64,000 nt of DNA from Rhizophlyctis rosea. Its lineage: Eukaryota > Chytridiomycota > Chytridiomycetes > Rhizophlyctidales > Rhizophlyctidaceae. The stretch covers positions 1 to 64,000 of the forward strand of contig JADGJC010000182.1 in assembly GCA_027596075.1 (NCBI GenBank). Reading direction: 5' to 3'. Shown piece after piece: positions 54,436-64,000 of this stretch; the stretch's first letter is position 1; each line of letters begins with the position of its first letter. The notes under the pieces are model-generated. The model was not told where the DNA came from, did no database searches, and saw nothing but the letters and a program-made list of their open reading frames with translations. The position numbers and the translations under genes are program-made.

Positions 54436-56037
54436 GAGAATTCTGACAATGTATGTGCAGCAAACAAAGCAGAACGGTCTCCTTCCCTTTCACCCACCCA
54501 CTCACCACGACGCAACAACGCCAAAAAACCCGCTCAACCGTTCCCGGCCGTCACTCCATCAAAAGCGGCTCCCAGGCAACGCACACCATCCTCCTCTCCA
54601 GAACCCGATTCACCAACAGACATCAAACGGTCACCATCTTCAGAACCTGTCCCCAGTGGTAGTCGATCACCTTCTTCGTCCCCTGGTACTCAGGGAGACG
54701 CTGCAGGTTCATCGACTGCCCGCAAACGGTCATCAACATCGTCCACGCAGTCTGGTACTGCGAAGCGACAAAGGTCTTTCCGGCTGGAGGAGGATGGAAC
54801 ACCGGGGAGTGGCAAGAAACCCAAGAAGAGATATATCTGTGAGGAGTGTGATGGTGATTTCTCAACGAGTGGGCATCTGGCGAGGCATCGGAGGATTCAT
54901 ACGGGTGTCAAGGTGGGATTGGACCTTCGATTATTCTCATTCGAGGGATCGATACACCCATATTCGATCACCATACTTACAATTCATTCTTGCTATTTGA
55001 CAGCCGTATGTATGTCTCTTGGAAGGCTGCAATAAGCAGTTCTCGCGGTTGGACAACATGATGCAGGTAAGATTGCACGCTCTCAATTGAACTCTCAGGT
55101 CATTTTTGATCGACACAAACCGAACCCATAGCACTACCGCAGTCACATGCTCAAACGCCAAGACTCTGTTGGACCTAGCGCTATCCGTGACCGTGAGAGC
55201 ACTTCTCGATCGGGATCTACGACCCCGCCAGCAGAACGTCAACCAACCCCCCCATCCACAGCGGGCCGACCCGACCAACCACAACTTGGCATCAAACTCC
55301 CGTCTGGGATGACGCCTTCCCCTGCCGGCCACCCTATCCCGCACGGTCATCCTCTGGCTGGTTTCGTTCCGCAAGTGCAAGTCAAGCTGGCGTACAATGG
55401 AACTGGGAATGGGAACGCTATTGATGGGACGGCGGTTGTGAATGGAGGAGGGGAGCACGCGGGTGTTAATGGTGTTGGTGGGAATGGTGGTGCGAGTAGT
55501 AGTAGTCTTTTGGAGAATGGGGCTCGGATGTTGAAGGATTTCCCACCGCCGCCTGCGTTGTTCCAACATCAAGGGTTACCTCTTCCGTTGCCTTTACCCC
55601 TACCCGTCTCGACGCTTGGCACGTTGCCTCTGAAAGCACTTACTGAGGCTGCCGCGGCCGGGAACGCACATCACCTTCCGACACCTATGGGAACGCCCGT
55701 CCCGCCGAATGGAGGCTTGCCCGATGGAACCGCCGGGACGTTGAGTTCTCTTCCTCCTGCGCCGCCGTCTTTGCCGGCGGGATTGACATCGTTGCCGTTG
55801 CCGGGACGAGGGGGGTTGGTGGGGAATATGGAGAGTCTTGTTAATGTTGCGCTTGGGGGTGTTGGGTTGGGGATTGTGCCGGGGTTGGTGGGGAAGAATG
55901 TACCTGCACCTGCTGCACCTGTGCCGGAGGGGCCGAGGGTGGTGGAGTTGGAGAGGAAGGTGGAGGAGGTGGTTGTTCCGAAGCCGGTGGAGCAGGCTGG
56001 TGGGGCGGCGCCTGGGTCGGGGGTTCCTACTGCATGA
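54436..56037 (+). CDS. C2H2 zinc-finger transcription factor, NRG1-like; 5' end missing
   Basis: The leftmost exon has no ATG and begins after a good acceptor (GATTCCAG, ending about 54435), so the start lies upstream in or beyond the assembly gap. After a long Ser/Pro/Arg-rich region come two C2H2 fingers: YICEECDGDFSTSGHLARHRRIH, split by an intron at VK, and then YVCLLEGCNKQFSRLDNMMQ with HYRSH. The STSGHLARH and FSRxDNMMQHYRSH recognition helices resemble fungal Nrg1/Nrg2-type repressors. The C-terminal 300 residues are Pro/Gly/Ala-rich and low complexity, ending at 56037. It is a nuclear, sequence-specific regulator. Target genes are unknown. Confidence 0.85.
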
Positions 56038-56444
56038 TTGAGGCGATTACGATTGTTGGGGGGTTGTATTAATTATTTGGGGCTTGCATGTCCGTATTAT
56101 TGTTTTTTCAATGTCTTTATTTGTTTTTTCTTTAATGATTAGAATAGAATTTTGTTCAGTTGTTGTTCACTGTGCTGTGGGCAAAATATGATGTAATCAA
56201 ACAGTTGGCTGAGGGAAGAGGTTGTTCTTCTCATTGCCTTTTGCAGGAGATGTATCTTTCTGCTATGGGTGTGGAGTGAGGAGCTATTTACAGATGAGGA
56301 TGTGTGATTATGCTCGGCGACTAGCTCTAATGCATCTTGGCATGATCCTCCTTACTGGAGCCTACATAAACTAAGTGACGATCCCAACCTACATACCTAA
56401 CGGCTAAGTACAGATCTCTAGCAACGTTTCCCACTCTCAACACC
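56038..56444. other. Convergent 3' flanks
   Basis: About 400 bp, T-rich after the zinc-finger gene. Nothing is recognised. Confidence 0.4.
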
Positions 56445-58527
56445 TCACCCCTCAAACAACGTCTCATCAATCTTAATCCCAAACTCTTCCATAGCCTTCT
56501 TCGCCGACAAGTCCATAACATCCTCAAACCCGCCCACATTCTTCACCCCCAACATGCTCTGTCGCACCTTCTGTACCACTCTTACTATGTAAAATGATAA
56601 AGCGGAGAAGAACAGCGTCGCGCGGAATGACCAGTAGTTTATGCGGGACCATGCGATTGTTGTTCCGAGAGATTCTACGGCGCGGTTTGCCATCATGTTT
56701 ATGCGGTTTACGGGGCTGCCGTATAGGCGGTTGTTTGATCTGTTTGGAAGGAGGTGCGTCCGTTGGTAATGGGGTGATTTTTCAGTGTCGTGTTTTGACG
56801 GCTGATCTCCCCTCAAAACACCACAAAGCACAGACTTTCGACATTACCTAATGAGGCTGCGATAACAAGCAATAATAGGTAACGCATCAGTGACAGAATT
56901 ATTTCATACATAGGCACAGAAAGGCCAAAAAGTCAGAAAACGGAAAATCTCACTTCATATTTCGTCCAAGGAAAATCAGCTCCTTCGGCATCAGATCGGT
57001 ATTTGATAGGAAGGTCTTTACTCTTTCTTTAATTTCTTCCTGTCGCCGGAACGCCTCCATCGAGTCCCGCATGCTGACTCCTTCTACGTGAAGTTTGGTG
57101 CTTTTCCGCCATGGCCGTTGTAGCGTTGCTGATGCGAATATTTCTACGTCCCTGATGGAGGTGAGGTTATTTGAATGTGAGTTGATCCGCCACGCCTTTG
57201 GGTGAAGTGTTCACAAGCGGAGATGATAAGGAGTCCCAACTTACCTGATGCCCCAGCCTTCGGCAATTCCCTTCATAGTATCTAAATCTTGTGTGAAAAG
57301 CGCTTTCCAGAACAATGCATACTCCTGTTTAAATTGGGGACGGCAATCGACGTAGAGGCCATGATCTAGGAGGACTAGTTGTGGACGGGTGCGTCTAGAT
57401 GATGATGATGATGAAGGATGATCTCGAATGAGGATGTTGCCGGGATGTGGGTCGCCATGTACGAAGCCTTCACGGAAGATTTGCTATGGGGAATGGATGC
57501 ATGGCGTAAGTGAGTAGTGCTGTGAAATGAGCAAGATAGATCAAACCTGGTCATGTAACTTACATCTGAGAAGACGTCCACCATTGTTGTCATGATCTCT
57601 GTTCTCGACCACCCTTTCCTGTCTATCCGCTCCAAATCATTCAATGGTATTCCATTTATCCACTCCGCAGACAGCACACGAGTCGATGTCAAGTCCCAAT
57701 ACACCTTCGGCACATACACTTTATCCCCCACTCCCGGCGCACTTTGTGCAGACCGCGCAGCCCTTTCCGCATTCTTCCCCTCATTTATGAAATCCGTCTC
57801 CTGTCTCAAATGCTGCTCAATATAATCCGCACTCCACACCATCGGCAAATCAAATAAGTGCTCGTATAGGTAGAGCATAAAACGGTACGTCATCAGATCT
57901 ACGTCCATCTGATGTCGTATTTGGGGTTTTTGCACTTTTACCGCGATGACGCTGCCGTCGGGGAGGGTTGCGCGGTGGACTTGGGCAATGGAGGCGGATG
58001 CGAGGGGTTGGCGGGAGAAGGTTGTGAAGAGGTCGGAGGGGAGTTTGTTGAATTCTTGGAGGAAGATTTGTTCGACTTCGGTGTATGGGACGGCTGGGGC
58101 GTTGTCGTAGAGGACTTTGAAGGTGCGGGCGTAGGGGGCGGGGAGGACAGGGACGGAGGCGATTTGTTGACCAAATTTTATGTATAGACCACCTGGAGGC
58201 AGATGGAAGGGACTTTAGAAGGATTGTCAATAGCATTTTCGGAGTGTCTGAAACGCGGAGCAAAAGAGGATACGAACCATTCTTCTGACACACGTCCAAA
58301 ATACGCTTGGCGGTCCGCTCGTGTAGTTGGTCAATCTCGTCCACTTTTCCCGGCACGAAGTTCAGTTTGTAGTCCGCCAATATGATCAATCCAGCTGTTA
58401 TGGTGCGAAGGTTCCGTTCGAGTGTCGAGTGGAAGTAGAACTTATCTACACCCCACACCGTCGCGCCTGCACCGACCCCATACGCGGTGCGGCGGACAGA
58501 CTTATACTTAAAGAGGGTGCGAAACAT
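56445..58527 (-). CDS. ABC1/ADCK (UbiB) family atypical kinase, ADCK1-like
   Basis: Multiple exons from MFRTLFKYKSVRRTAYGVGA (ATG 58527) to KIDETLFEG (stop 56445). UbiB motifs: the KxGQ-type GGLYIKFGQQ, SIAQVHRATLPDG (Ala-rich loop substitute), VAVKVQKP (catalytic Lys), EGKNAERAA (E-x-D/E-x-N-A), LSAEWINGIPLND, FVHGDPHPGNIL (catalytic loop) and LLDHGLY (DFG-like). A basic N-terminus with one TM-like segment and a second hydrophobic stretch near the C-terminus suit a mitochondrial location. In that compartment ADCK1/Mcp2 proteins affect membrane lipids or cristae. The family acts on lipids or as ATPases rather than ordinary protein kinases. The full length is about 560 aa. Confidence 0.92.
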
Positions 58528-58878
58528 AGTGGCAGTCGTACCCGGGTCGGAATGTATGCTTTTTACCTGACCGACGCACCAATAGGAAGCGCGATGTATG
58601 AATAGCACCAGTGTGGGAAAATAAACAATTGGGGGAGAGGAAGCAAGAAACTCCGCAGACTTTCTCACGCGACTGCCTCGATATGATGAAATTGCATCGG
58701 ATCAGGATTTTGATCAAATCAGAGTCATTCATCAGTAATGGAATCATATAAGCCACGACATTCTGCTTCCCCAAATCCACCATCAAAAACTTCAAAACAA
58801 ACGGCATGGGTTATGCATTACAAAATATACAAGGTGCGCTGGTGCGTCCCATCCATTCCACGCGCTCTAATGATAAAT
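58528..58878. other. Intergenic between BRX1 3' end and ABC1 kinase promoter
   Basis: About 350 bp. Nothing specific is recognised. Confidence 0.4.
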
Positions 58879-60426
58879 TTATTTGAAAACAGAGGCCAAA
58901 GGATCCTCCGGCAGCTTGTTGTTCCTCATCTTCTCCTCCCTATTCATGACCGCTTCTGACCGCTTCCGGTACTCGCCCTGCTTTTCGTTTTTGCGCATAC
59001 GGCGGACCTGTGAAAGCAAAATTCTGGATTAGCCCACCATTATGAGCGAGGCCATGAAACTAGTACTCAAACCCACCATATTCGGTGACAAGAAATCACT
59101 GTTCTCGAATAGCGTTGACCCGCCGAAACTTCCGTCGAAGATACGCATGATGCTCATGACGAAGCGGGGGCCAATCTCAACCAAAGAAATGTCCTTTTCC
59201 TTTTTGCTGGTGGAATCCTCCTTCTCTACGATCTGCAATGGAAGTGGTCAGACCATCATCCCTTCTGATATGTTGATGACAACAACATAAGTGGAAGTAA
59301 GTACGAACCTGGTAATTTCTGAACCAGATTTTGTTGTCGGTAATGGAGAATGAAAGGATGTGGTCGAAGAAGGGTTTAATTTTGCGAGAGGTGCGGGGAG
59401 TGCCAAAGACCTGCACGATATGACCGTGTGATAAGTTGGTCGTCATTGTGCGAATGTTGCGTAGCCTCAATGTGTTCGTACCTGTGTGAACATCTCCTTC
59501 AATAGTTGATAGTGCGGTTGTTCGTCAAAGTTCTTATCGAATGACAGGATGGGGCGGGATCCTTTCAGGCAATTGCCCGTCATGCGGAGTTCGTCCATGG
59601 TGTGCACTACACAGCCAAAAGGTTCAGCATCGACTTCCCAGCATTAGAAACATCCTCACGCCAGCTCAAACGCACCATTCTGTACGTTGAACTTCACACT
59701 GGGTCCATTAGGTGTCTTAGACATCCACATATACAAATCCGTATGTTTCCGAACTTCAAAGTAAATAGCGTTGTTGCAGTTGTTCAACTCGGCAAGCTCA
59801 TTGATAGTATCCAATTTGCCTTTCGAATCAACTTTGGCATCCTTTTTGGAGTGCGGCATGAGAGCTTGAAGGTCGGTCAGGAGGTGGCGGTACCGGTATG
59901 TGATGCCGCGTGACGAAAGCATCAGGACACGTTGTTTGATTCGGTAGGGTTCGGGTTTGGGGAATGTTCGTGCGCCATTTGCTTCCTCCGCGTCCTTCAT
60001 CTCTACATCCTCGCCCTCTTCATCAGCTTCATCGTCCTCCTCATCCTCTTCCTCGTCTTCAAGGCCTTCGAGGTCTTCGTCTCCCTCCTCCCCTTCTTCC
60101 TCCTCCTCCTCCTGTTCATCGTTCTGCATCATCAACAACGCCTTCCTGCCCATCAAAGCCGGCGCCGCAACACCGTCCTCTCCGTCACTCCCAGCTTCAT
60201 CCGCCTCGAAATCGACCTCACTTCCTTCCGACGAAGCGTCGTCACCCTCCATGTCAGAGTCGCCGCCCCCCAAGTCAACTGCGACGATTTCCTTCCGCTT
60301 CCTAGGTGGTTCCGCTGCATCTTCGAGAGTGCGCTTTTTCGGCGACTTGTTGGAAGGCTTGTTGGCGGGCTTTGTGCGCGCTGGCGGTGCTGACCGCTTT
60401 TTGGAAAGAGACTTTGGACCGGCCAT
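58879..60426 (-). CDS. BRX1: Ribosome biogenesis protein BRX1 (Brix domain)
   Basis: Five exons from MAGPKSLSKKRSAPPARTKP (ATG 60426) to PEDPLASVFK (stop 58879), about 425 aa. The N-terminal 150 residues are basic then very acidic (Glu/Asp run near residues 110-145), longer than in yeast. The Brix domain follows: RVLMLSSRGITYRYRHLLTDL, LPHSKK-like MPHSKKDAKVD, ELNNCNNAIYFEVRKHTDLY, WMSKTPNGPSVKFNVQNVHT, LTGN-like MTGNCLKGSRPILSFD, HYQLLKEMFTQVFGTP, FFDHILSFSITDNKIWFRNYQ and LVEIGPRFVM. BRX1 works in the nucleolus with EBP2 on early 60S assembly (27S pre-rRNA processing). Confidence 0.95.
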
Positions 60427-61307
60427 TGTTGTGTAGTGTGTTTGGTGATAAAAATAAGACCAAGAATCAAAAGGGGATTCAGTTGTCCAAAAACAATTCA
60501 AGTGACGCGCCACATCTTCAGCCCATTTGTGGCACAAGATGAAAAGCCACTGCAATGTGGCTGATGGCTTGTTACCGGGCCAAGCGGCACAGCAAGGGGC
60601 AAACAGGCTGGAGGTCCTCGTCAAAAACTCCGAGTCCCCTGATTTTACAAGTTTTACATTACTCACACACTTGTTTGTTCACCTTGCATGGTCCATACCC
60701 CTGTTGCCCAAAAGAAAAGATCTTGTACTGTTAAACTCCCAGCGTTGTGAGCAGTGCACCTGCAGCGAGTGGGTAGGCACCATCTCATATGCTTGCGATC
60801 CTGCAAATTTAGGATTGGGGTCCCTCCCTCGTCAGGCTGGGCATGGGCACCACACACCAATGTGTTCGAATTGGACTTCGTGTGAGCCTTCAAGGTCTAT
60901 ATTGATAGTGGCCTGATGGTGGACGCTTTCAAGCCGTCAAGCCCGAGGGCCCGGCAATCTAGAATCGTTCTGTGTTCTTGTGTCACCGCCGTCAAAGTTA
61001 TTGAGAGTGATGTGGAGCTGAGCCAATCCGTCCGCTCTGGAATTTGATCTTGTAAACCCGAATTTTCAGAATAGCAGAGGCCATTAAAGCCCAATGCATT
61101 CGGGAATCCGTGGTGAACGCAATGAAGTGGAGTCTTGGCCTTCTACATAACCCCTTGATGATCAGGCTGAAAAGGAGGAGGCGTCCTCCGTCCAGAATGG
61201 TGTATGTTCAAGAGATCTATTTAAGGATCCACCACTCAGTCATTTCCTTTTGGGGATTTCCGTGTAGGGCACTATAGTGCAGTGATTTCGAAGTGTAGAT
61301 AGCACCT
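60427..61307. other. Divergent promoter region
   Basis: About 880 bp between BRX1 and the membrane-protein gene. No other feature is recognised. Confidence 0.4.
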
Positions 61308-63020
61308 ATGGCTCCTGTAGCAGCTTCCAAACACATGCGACGTGATGTCGACCGCACTGACTTGCGAAACACTCTCGGCATCTACACTCTCTGCACCCTG
61401 GGCGTCTGCGGCCTATTGGCATTCATCACCTTTACCTTGGAGCTTGCAGAGAAGAAGAGCATTGGCGCAGCGTTGTTCTACATCCGACCGCCCATTGACT
61501 GGGGTGTCCAATACGAAACGGCACACAGCTTTGCCGTCACTTTGCTTGGCTTTTGTCTGTCTCCTCTCGTCACGATGGTTTGCATCGCCATCTTTTGGAA
61601 TCGAGCGCGGGGTGGAACGACTTTGAAGGGAGCCAGCATGCTGTGGAATAGTGGTGGGTGGCTAATTCAAGGTCAATTGATAAGCAAAATGAGCATATGC
61701 TGAATAACGGTACAGGTGTCATCTCCTATTTGCGGGCTCTTTTGGTTGTGGAAACAAGCACCAGACTCATTGTAGTGATGATTATGGTCTTGTTTGGTGT
61801 TAATGCTCTATTGTCCTCGATCATCCAGTTCACCCTAAACAAGTCCCAAACGGGTCTGATTCTGCAACCAACGACCGTCACCCATTTCGTCCTTGACCCT
61901 CAATCTCACTTTCTATCCAGTCAGGTTGACGTCCCGCTCTCGAAAAGCTCTGGCCCTTTATCCCCCTTCTGCTGCGTCCTTGTTTTCGTTTGTCCAATGC
62001 GACACTTCGCCCAATTGCACCGCCACCGTGCAGTTACCCTTGATTATACAACATCAATGTGCCCCAGCTTCAGTCAACAGATCAGCTCTCGACAACAGCA
62101 CGTACTACTTTGGGGTGATGGAAAACCTTCAAGTTGGCGGGCACATCTTTGACTGGGCGAACGCAACCCTACTTTTCGCTGTGAAAAAGAAGGACAACCA
62201 GGCTCATTCGGTTCTGTCTCCATCCTGGCGGCGCTGTTCGTTTCAAATTGGAAATGGGACAATCCAAAACAGCCCGTCGTTGACAAAGCAAGCCATCGTA
62301 TCCAATTTCAGCTCAATCCTGTTCACTGATCAAACGTCTACGAGCATGCGGCAAACATTTCCGGAACTCCAGGAGAAATATATAAAGGATCACCCGGCTC
62401 TCTACGCAATTGCATCCTTTATGCTACATCTTCAAGAGAAGTTTAATGGTACGGCCTACGCCGCGGACGATGGTGGTGACGGCAGTGTGTGGGAACAAAG
62501 CGTACCCGGAATTGCGGAAGTGGGAGATTACCAATCCAATATCACCGTCGACGATGTCGAGAACTACCTCCATCGACTTGCCGTAGGATTCTCATTCGGA
62601 CTTGCACGCCTAAACAACCAACAAGCTACCTGTTACGACTGCGGCTACGGCTACGGTCCCATCTATACCATCCGATGGACTGTCGGCTATGCACCTTTCG
62701 TTAGTATATGTCTTGTCACCATTATTGTCGCCCTTATCGCCATAATAGCCGAATTCCGTGCCACTGGGATCTGGATGGGGAACTCTTTGATGCGGGTGTT
62801 GGTGTTAGGGGGCGGGAGTATCTGGAGGGGCGATGACGAGGATAGCGAGTCAGAGCTTGTATTAGGTCTAGCGAGCGATGGGGTTCTAACGGAGGAGCTG
62901 GGGGATCGCCATTTTGTGGTTGGTACGGACTTGGACGGGCGAACCGCGTTCTTAAGCGGGTATCGGGAGGGGGAGGAGGGACAATTTGCGACGGCTGGGG
63001 CTGACCGGTCAGTTGATTAG
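61308..63020 (+). CDS. Large multipass membrane protein with glycosylated ectodomain, unknown family
   Basis: Three exons: 61308-61653, 61716-61853 and 61921-63020. The second intron (67 nt) resolves an apparent frame change and joins NKSQT to VRLTSRS. TM helices: YTLCTLGVCGLLAFITFTLEL, SFAVTLLGFCLSPLVTMVCI, and LIVVMIMVLFGVNALLSSII. An ectodomain of about 280 residues has Cys pairs (VQCDTSPNCTATV; TCYDCGYGYG) and numerous N-x-S/T sites. The last TM, FVSICLVTIIVALIAIIAEF, is followed by an acidic tail. The plan resembles the intronless gene at 14813-16888. No named domain is recognised. Confidence 0.78.
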
Positions 63021-64000
63021 TTCACAGCCATAGAACCGATGAGGAATCATTTATTCATTCAGAAGGGGGGAGAGACGGGATTCAGGGCAGTGACTGGCAG
63101 AGGTGATGTCGGAAGTCAGGGGCGAGTTGAATCATGCTAGTGCATGCCCCGGCTTGTGTTTGTTGCTGAACATCGAGAGTTCTGCTGTTCCTCTTGCATA
63201 CACTGCTCAACACGAAGATTGGACTGGCGGAATGGAAGAAGCACTTGAAGTAGATGGCTGGCTGCGTAGGACCATTAAACAAACTACCGTAATCCGCAGA
63301 GTGCGCTGATTCGCAGCAAACCTGCACTCTCCAAAGTCACTAGGTAGATGTTGTTCGTCCCTACTAACTCTACTATTCGTTGCGTTCATTGATGGGAAGA
63401 TGGGAGTGCGGTAAACCAAGAATGCTGTTCTGAGATGGACCCCTTCCCAAAAAGAGCAAGTAGAGCATGGGAGACGCTTAGTCATGTTCTGATAAATGTT
63501 ATGTCATCAAGAGCACCAACCCATCGTATCGACGATTGGCTATGACGTTTGTTTTCGGCCGATAAAATTTTCCCACTCGCCAAAAGTTGCTGGCCAGTCG
63601 GGCACTGTTTGAGGTGGAGTGGGGTCAGCGACCGCCGGACCGTATGCCCATTCTCATCATCGTATCACGCCACGTGACACGCAAAAAAGCCATATCGGGA
63701 TGGGCGCTGACCCAATTGGGCAGGTGACAGATGAAATGAGTCACAGAGACAGCTCATTATCGATCGGGTTTCGTTCGGTTTTTTCGCTTTCCTGGCCCAA
63801 TCCGAATCTCGGTCCAGCCCGATCATGAGAAAATGATTGAACAGTCAAGCAACCGAGATACGGTCAGCAATAGACTCATTCCGGGTAGCCTCCCTTTATC
63901 TTTGAAAAAGCCCTCTTGCCCCCAACGTCTCCCTTCTTCTCCCCTCGTCCACTTGCAGTCGCAAAACTCTTTCGCCTTACGCAAAGTAACAACTCCTTGT
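63021..64000. other. Right-end intergenic region
   Basis: About 980 bp with no gene recognised. The C/T-rich stretch at 63890-64000 (tccctttatc...cccttcttctcccc) resembles the pyrimidine-rich leader upstream of other genes in the window, so another plus-strand gene may start just outside. Confidence 0.4.

Noticed and set aside
53299..54524. Several 320-400 codon ORFs spanning the N tract
   Set aside because: Artefacts of translating N bases and poly-C borders.
1..64000. CRISPR arrays, insertion sequences, prophage or operon structure
   Set aside because: None seen; introns and gene content are those of a fungal nuclear genome.

Overview
The window reads as nuclear DNA of an early-diverging, probably chytrid-like, fungus. 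This is an inference from gene content. The genes include SAGA, Rpd3L-type, ERG24, KAE1, proteasome and Rho-type genes, split by many 50-120 nt introns. Two nuclear tRNA genes are present and no bacterial operon structure is seen. Genes are dense, on both strands, with short intergenic gaps. One assembly gap (735 N) flanked by C-rich low-complexity sequence lies at 53441-54175. Start and end coordinates below are genomic spans; introns were placed by eye using GT-AG borders and reading-frame continuity.

Layout. 0.8-6 kb: an acidic ETT1-like protein (tentative), tRNA-Glu(UUC), and a metallo-beta-lactamase-fold hydrolase. 6.4-8.3 kb: ornithine decarboxylase (minus) with a 39-bp tandem repeat upstream. 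8.3-11 kb: gene-poor, holding a tRNA-like Pol III element. 11-16.9 kb: proteasome beta-2, C-14 sterol reductase, and a large intronless membrane protein. 17.9-26.5 kb: an RXT2-like HDAC-complex subunit, SGF11, a Rho GTPase with a long insert, a small Tyr/Gly/Asn/Ser-rich protein, and a CaMKK-like kinase. 27-34 kb: a 2OG-Fe(II) dioxygenase, tRNA-Ala(UGC), two surface or secretory proteins, and a calcineurin-B-like EF-hand protein. 34.4-43.9 kb: CHZ1-like chaperone, DUF1761 protein, sugar transporter, KAE1, syntaxin-8-like SNARE, and PP2A methylesterase. 44-46 kb: a protein with a 5-hmdU-DNA-kinase-type helical domain. 46.8-52.1 kb: F-box protein, small membrane protein, SDR, and DUF1349 protein. 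54.4-63 kb: an NRG1-like zinc-finger factor truncated by the gap, an ABC1/ADCK kinase, BRX1, and a second large membrane protein.

The genes are mostly unrelated housekeeping genes. Several are chromatin-linked (RXT2-like, SGF11, CHZ1), and two of these converge within 231 bp.

The two most notable observations are these. (1) A textbook U12-type AT-AC intron lies in the PP2A methylesterase gene, with both the 5' splice site and the branch motif visible. (2) A eukaryotic homologue of the helical domain found in phage DNA-base hypermodification enzymes lies at 44-46 kb and carries an acidic 10-residue repeat tail.
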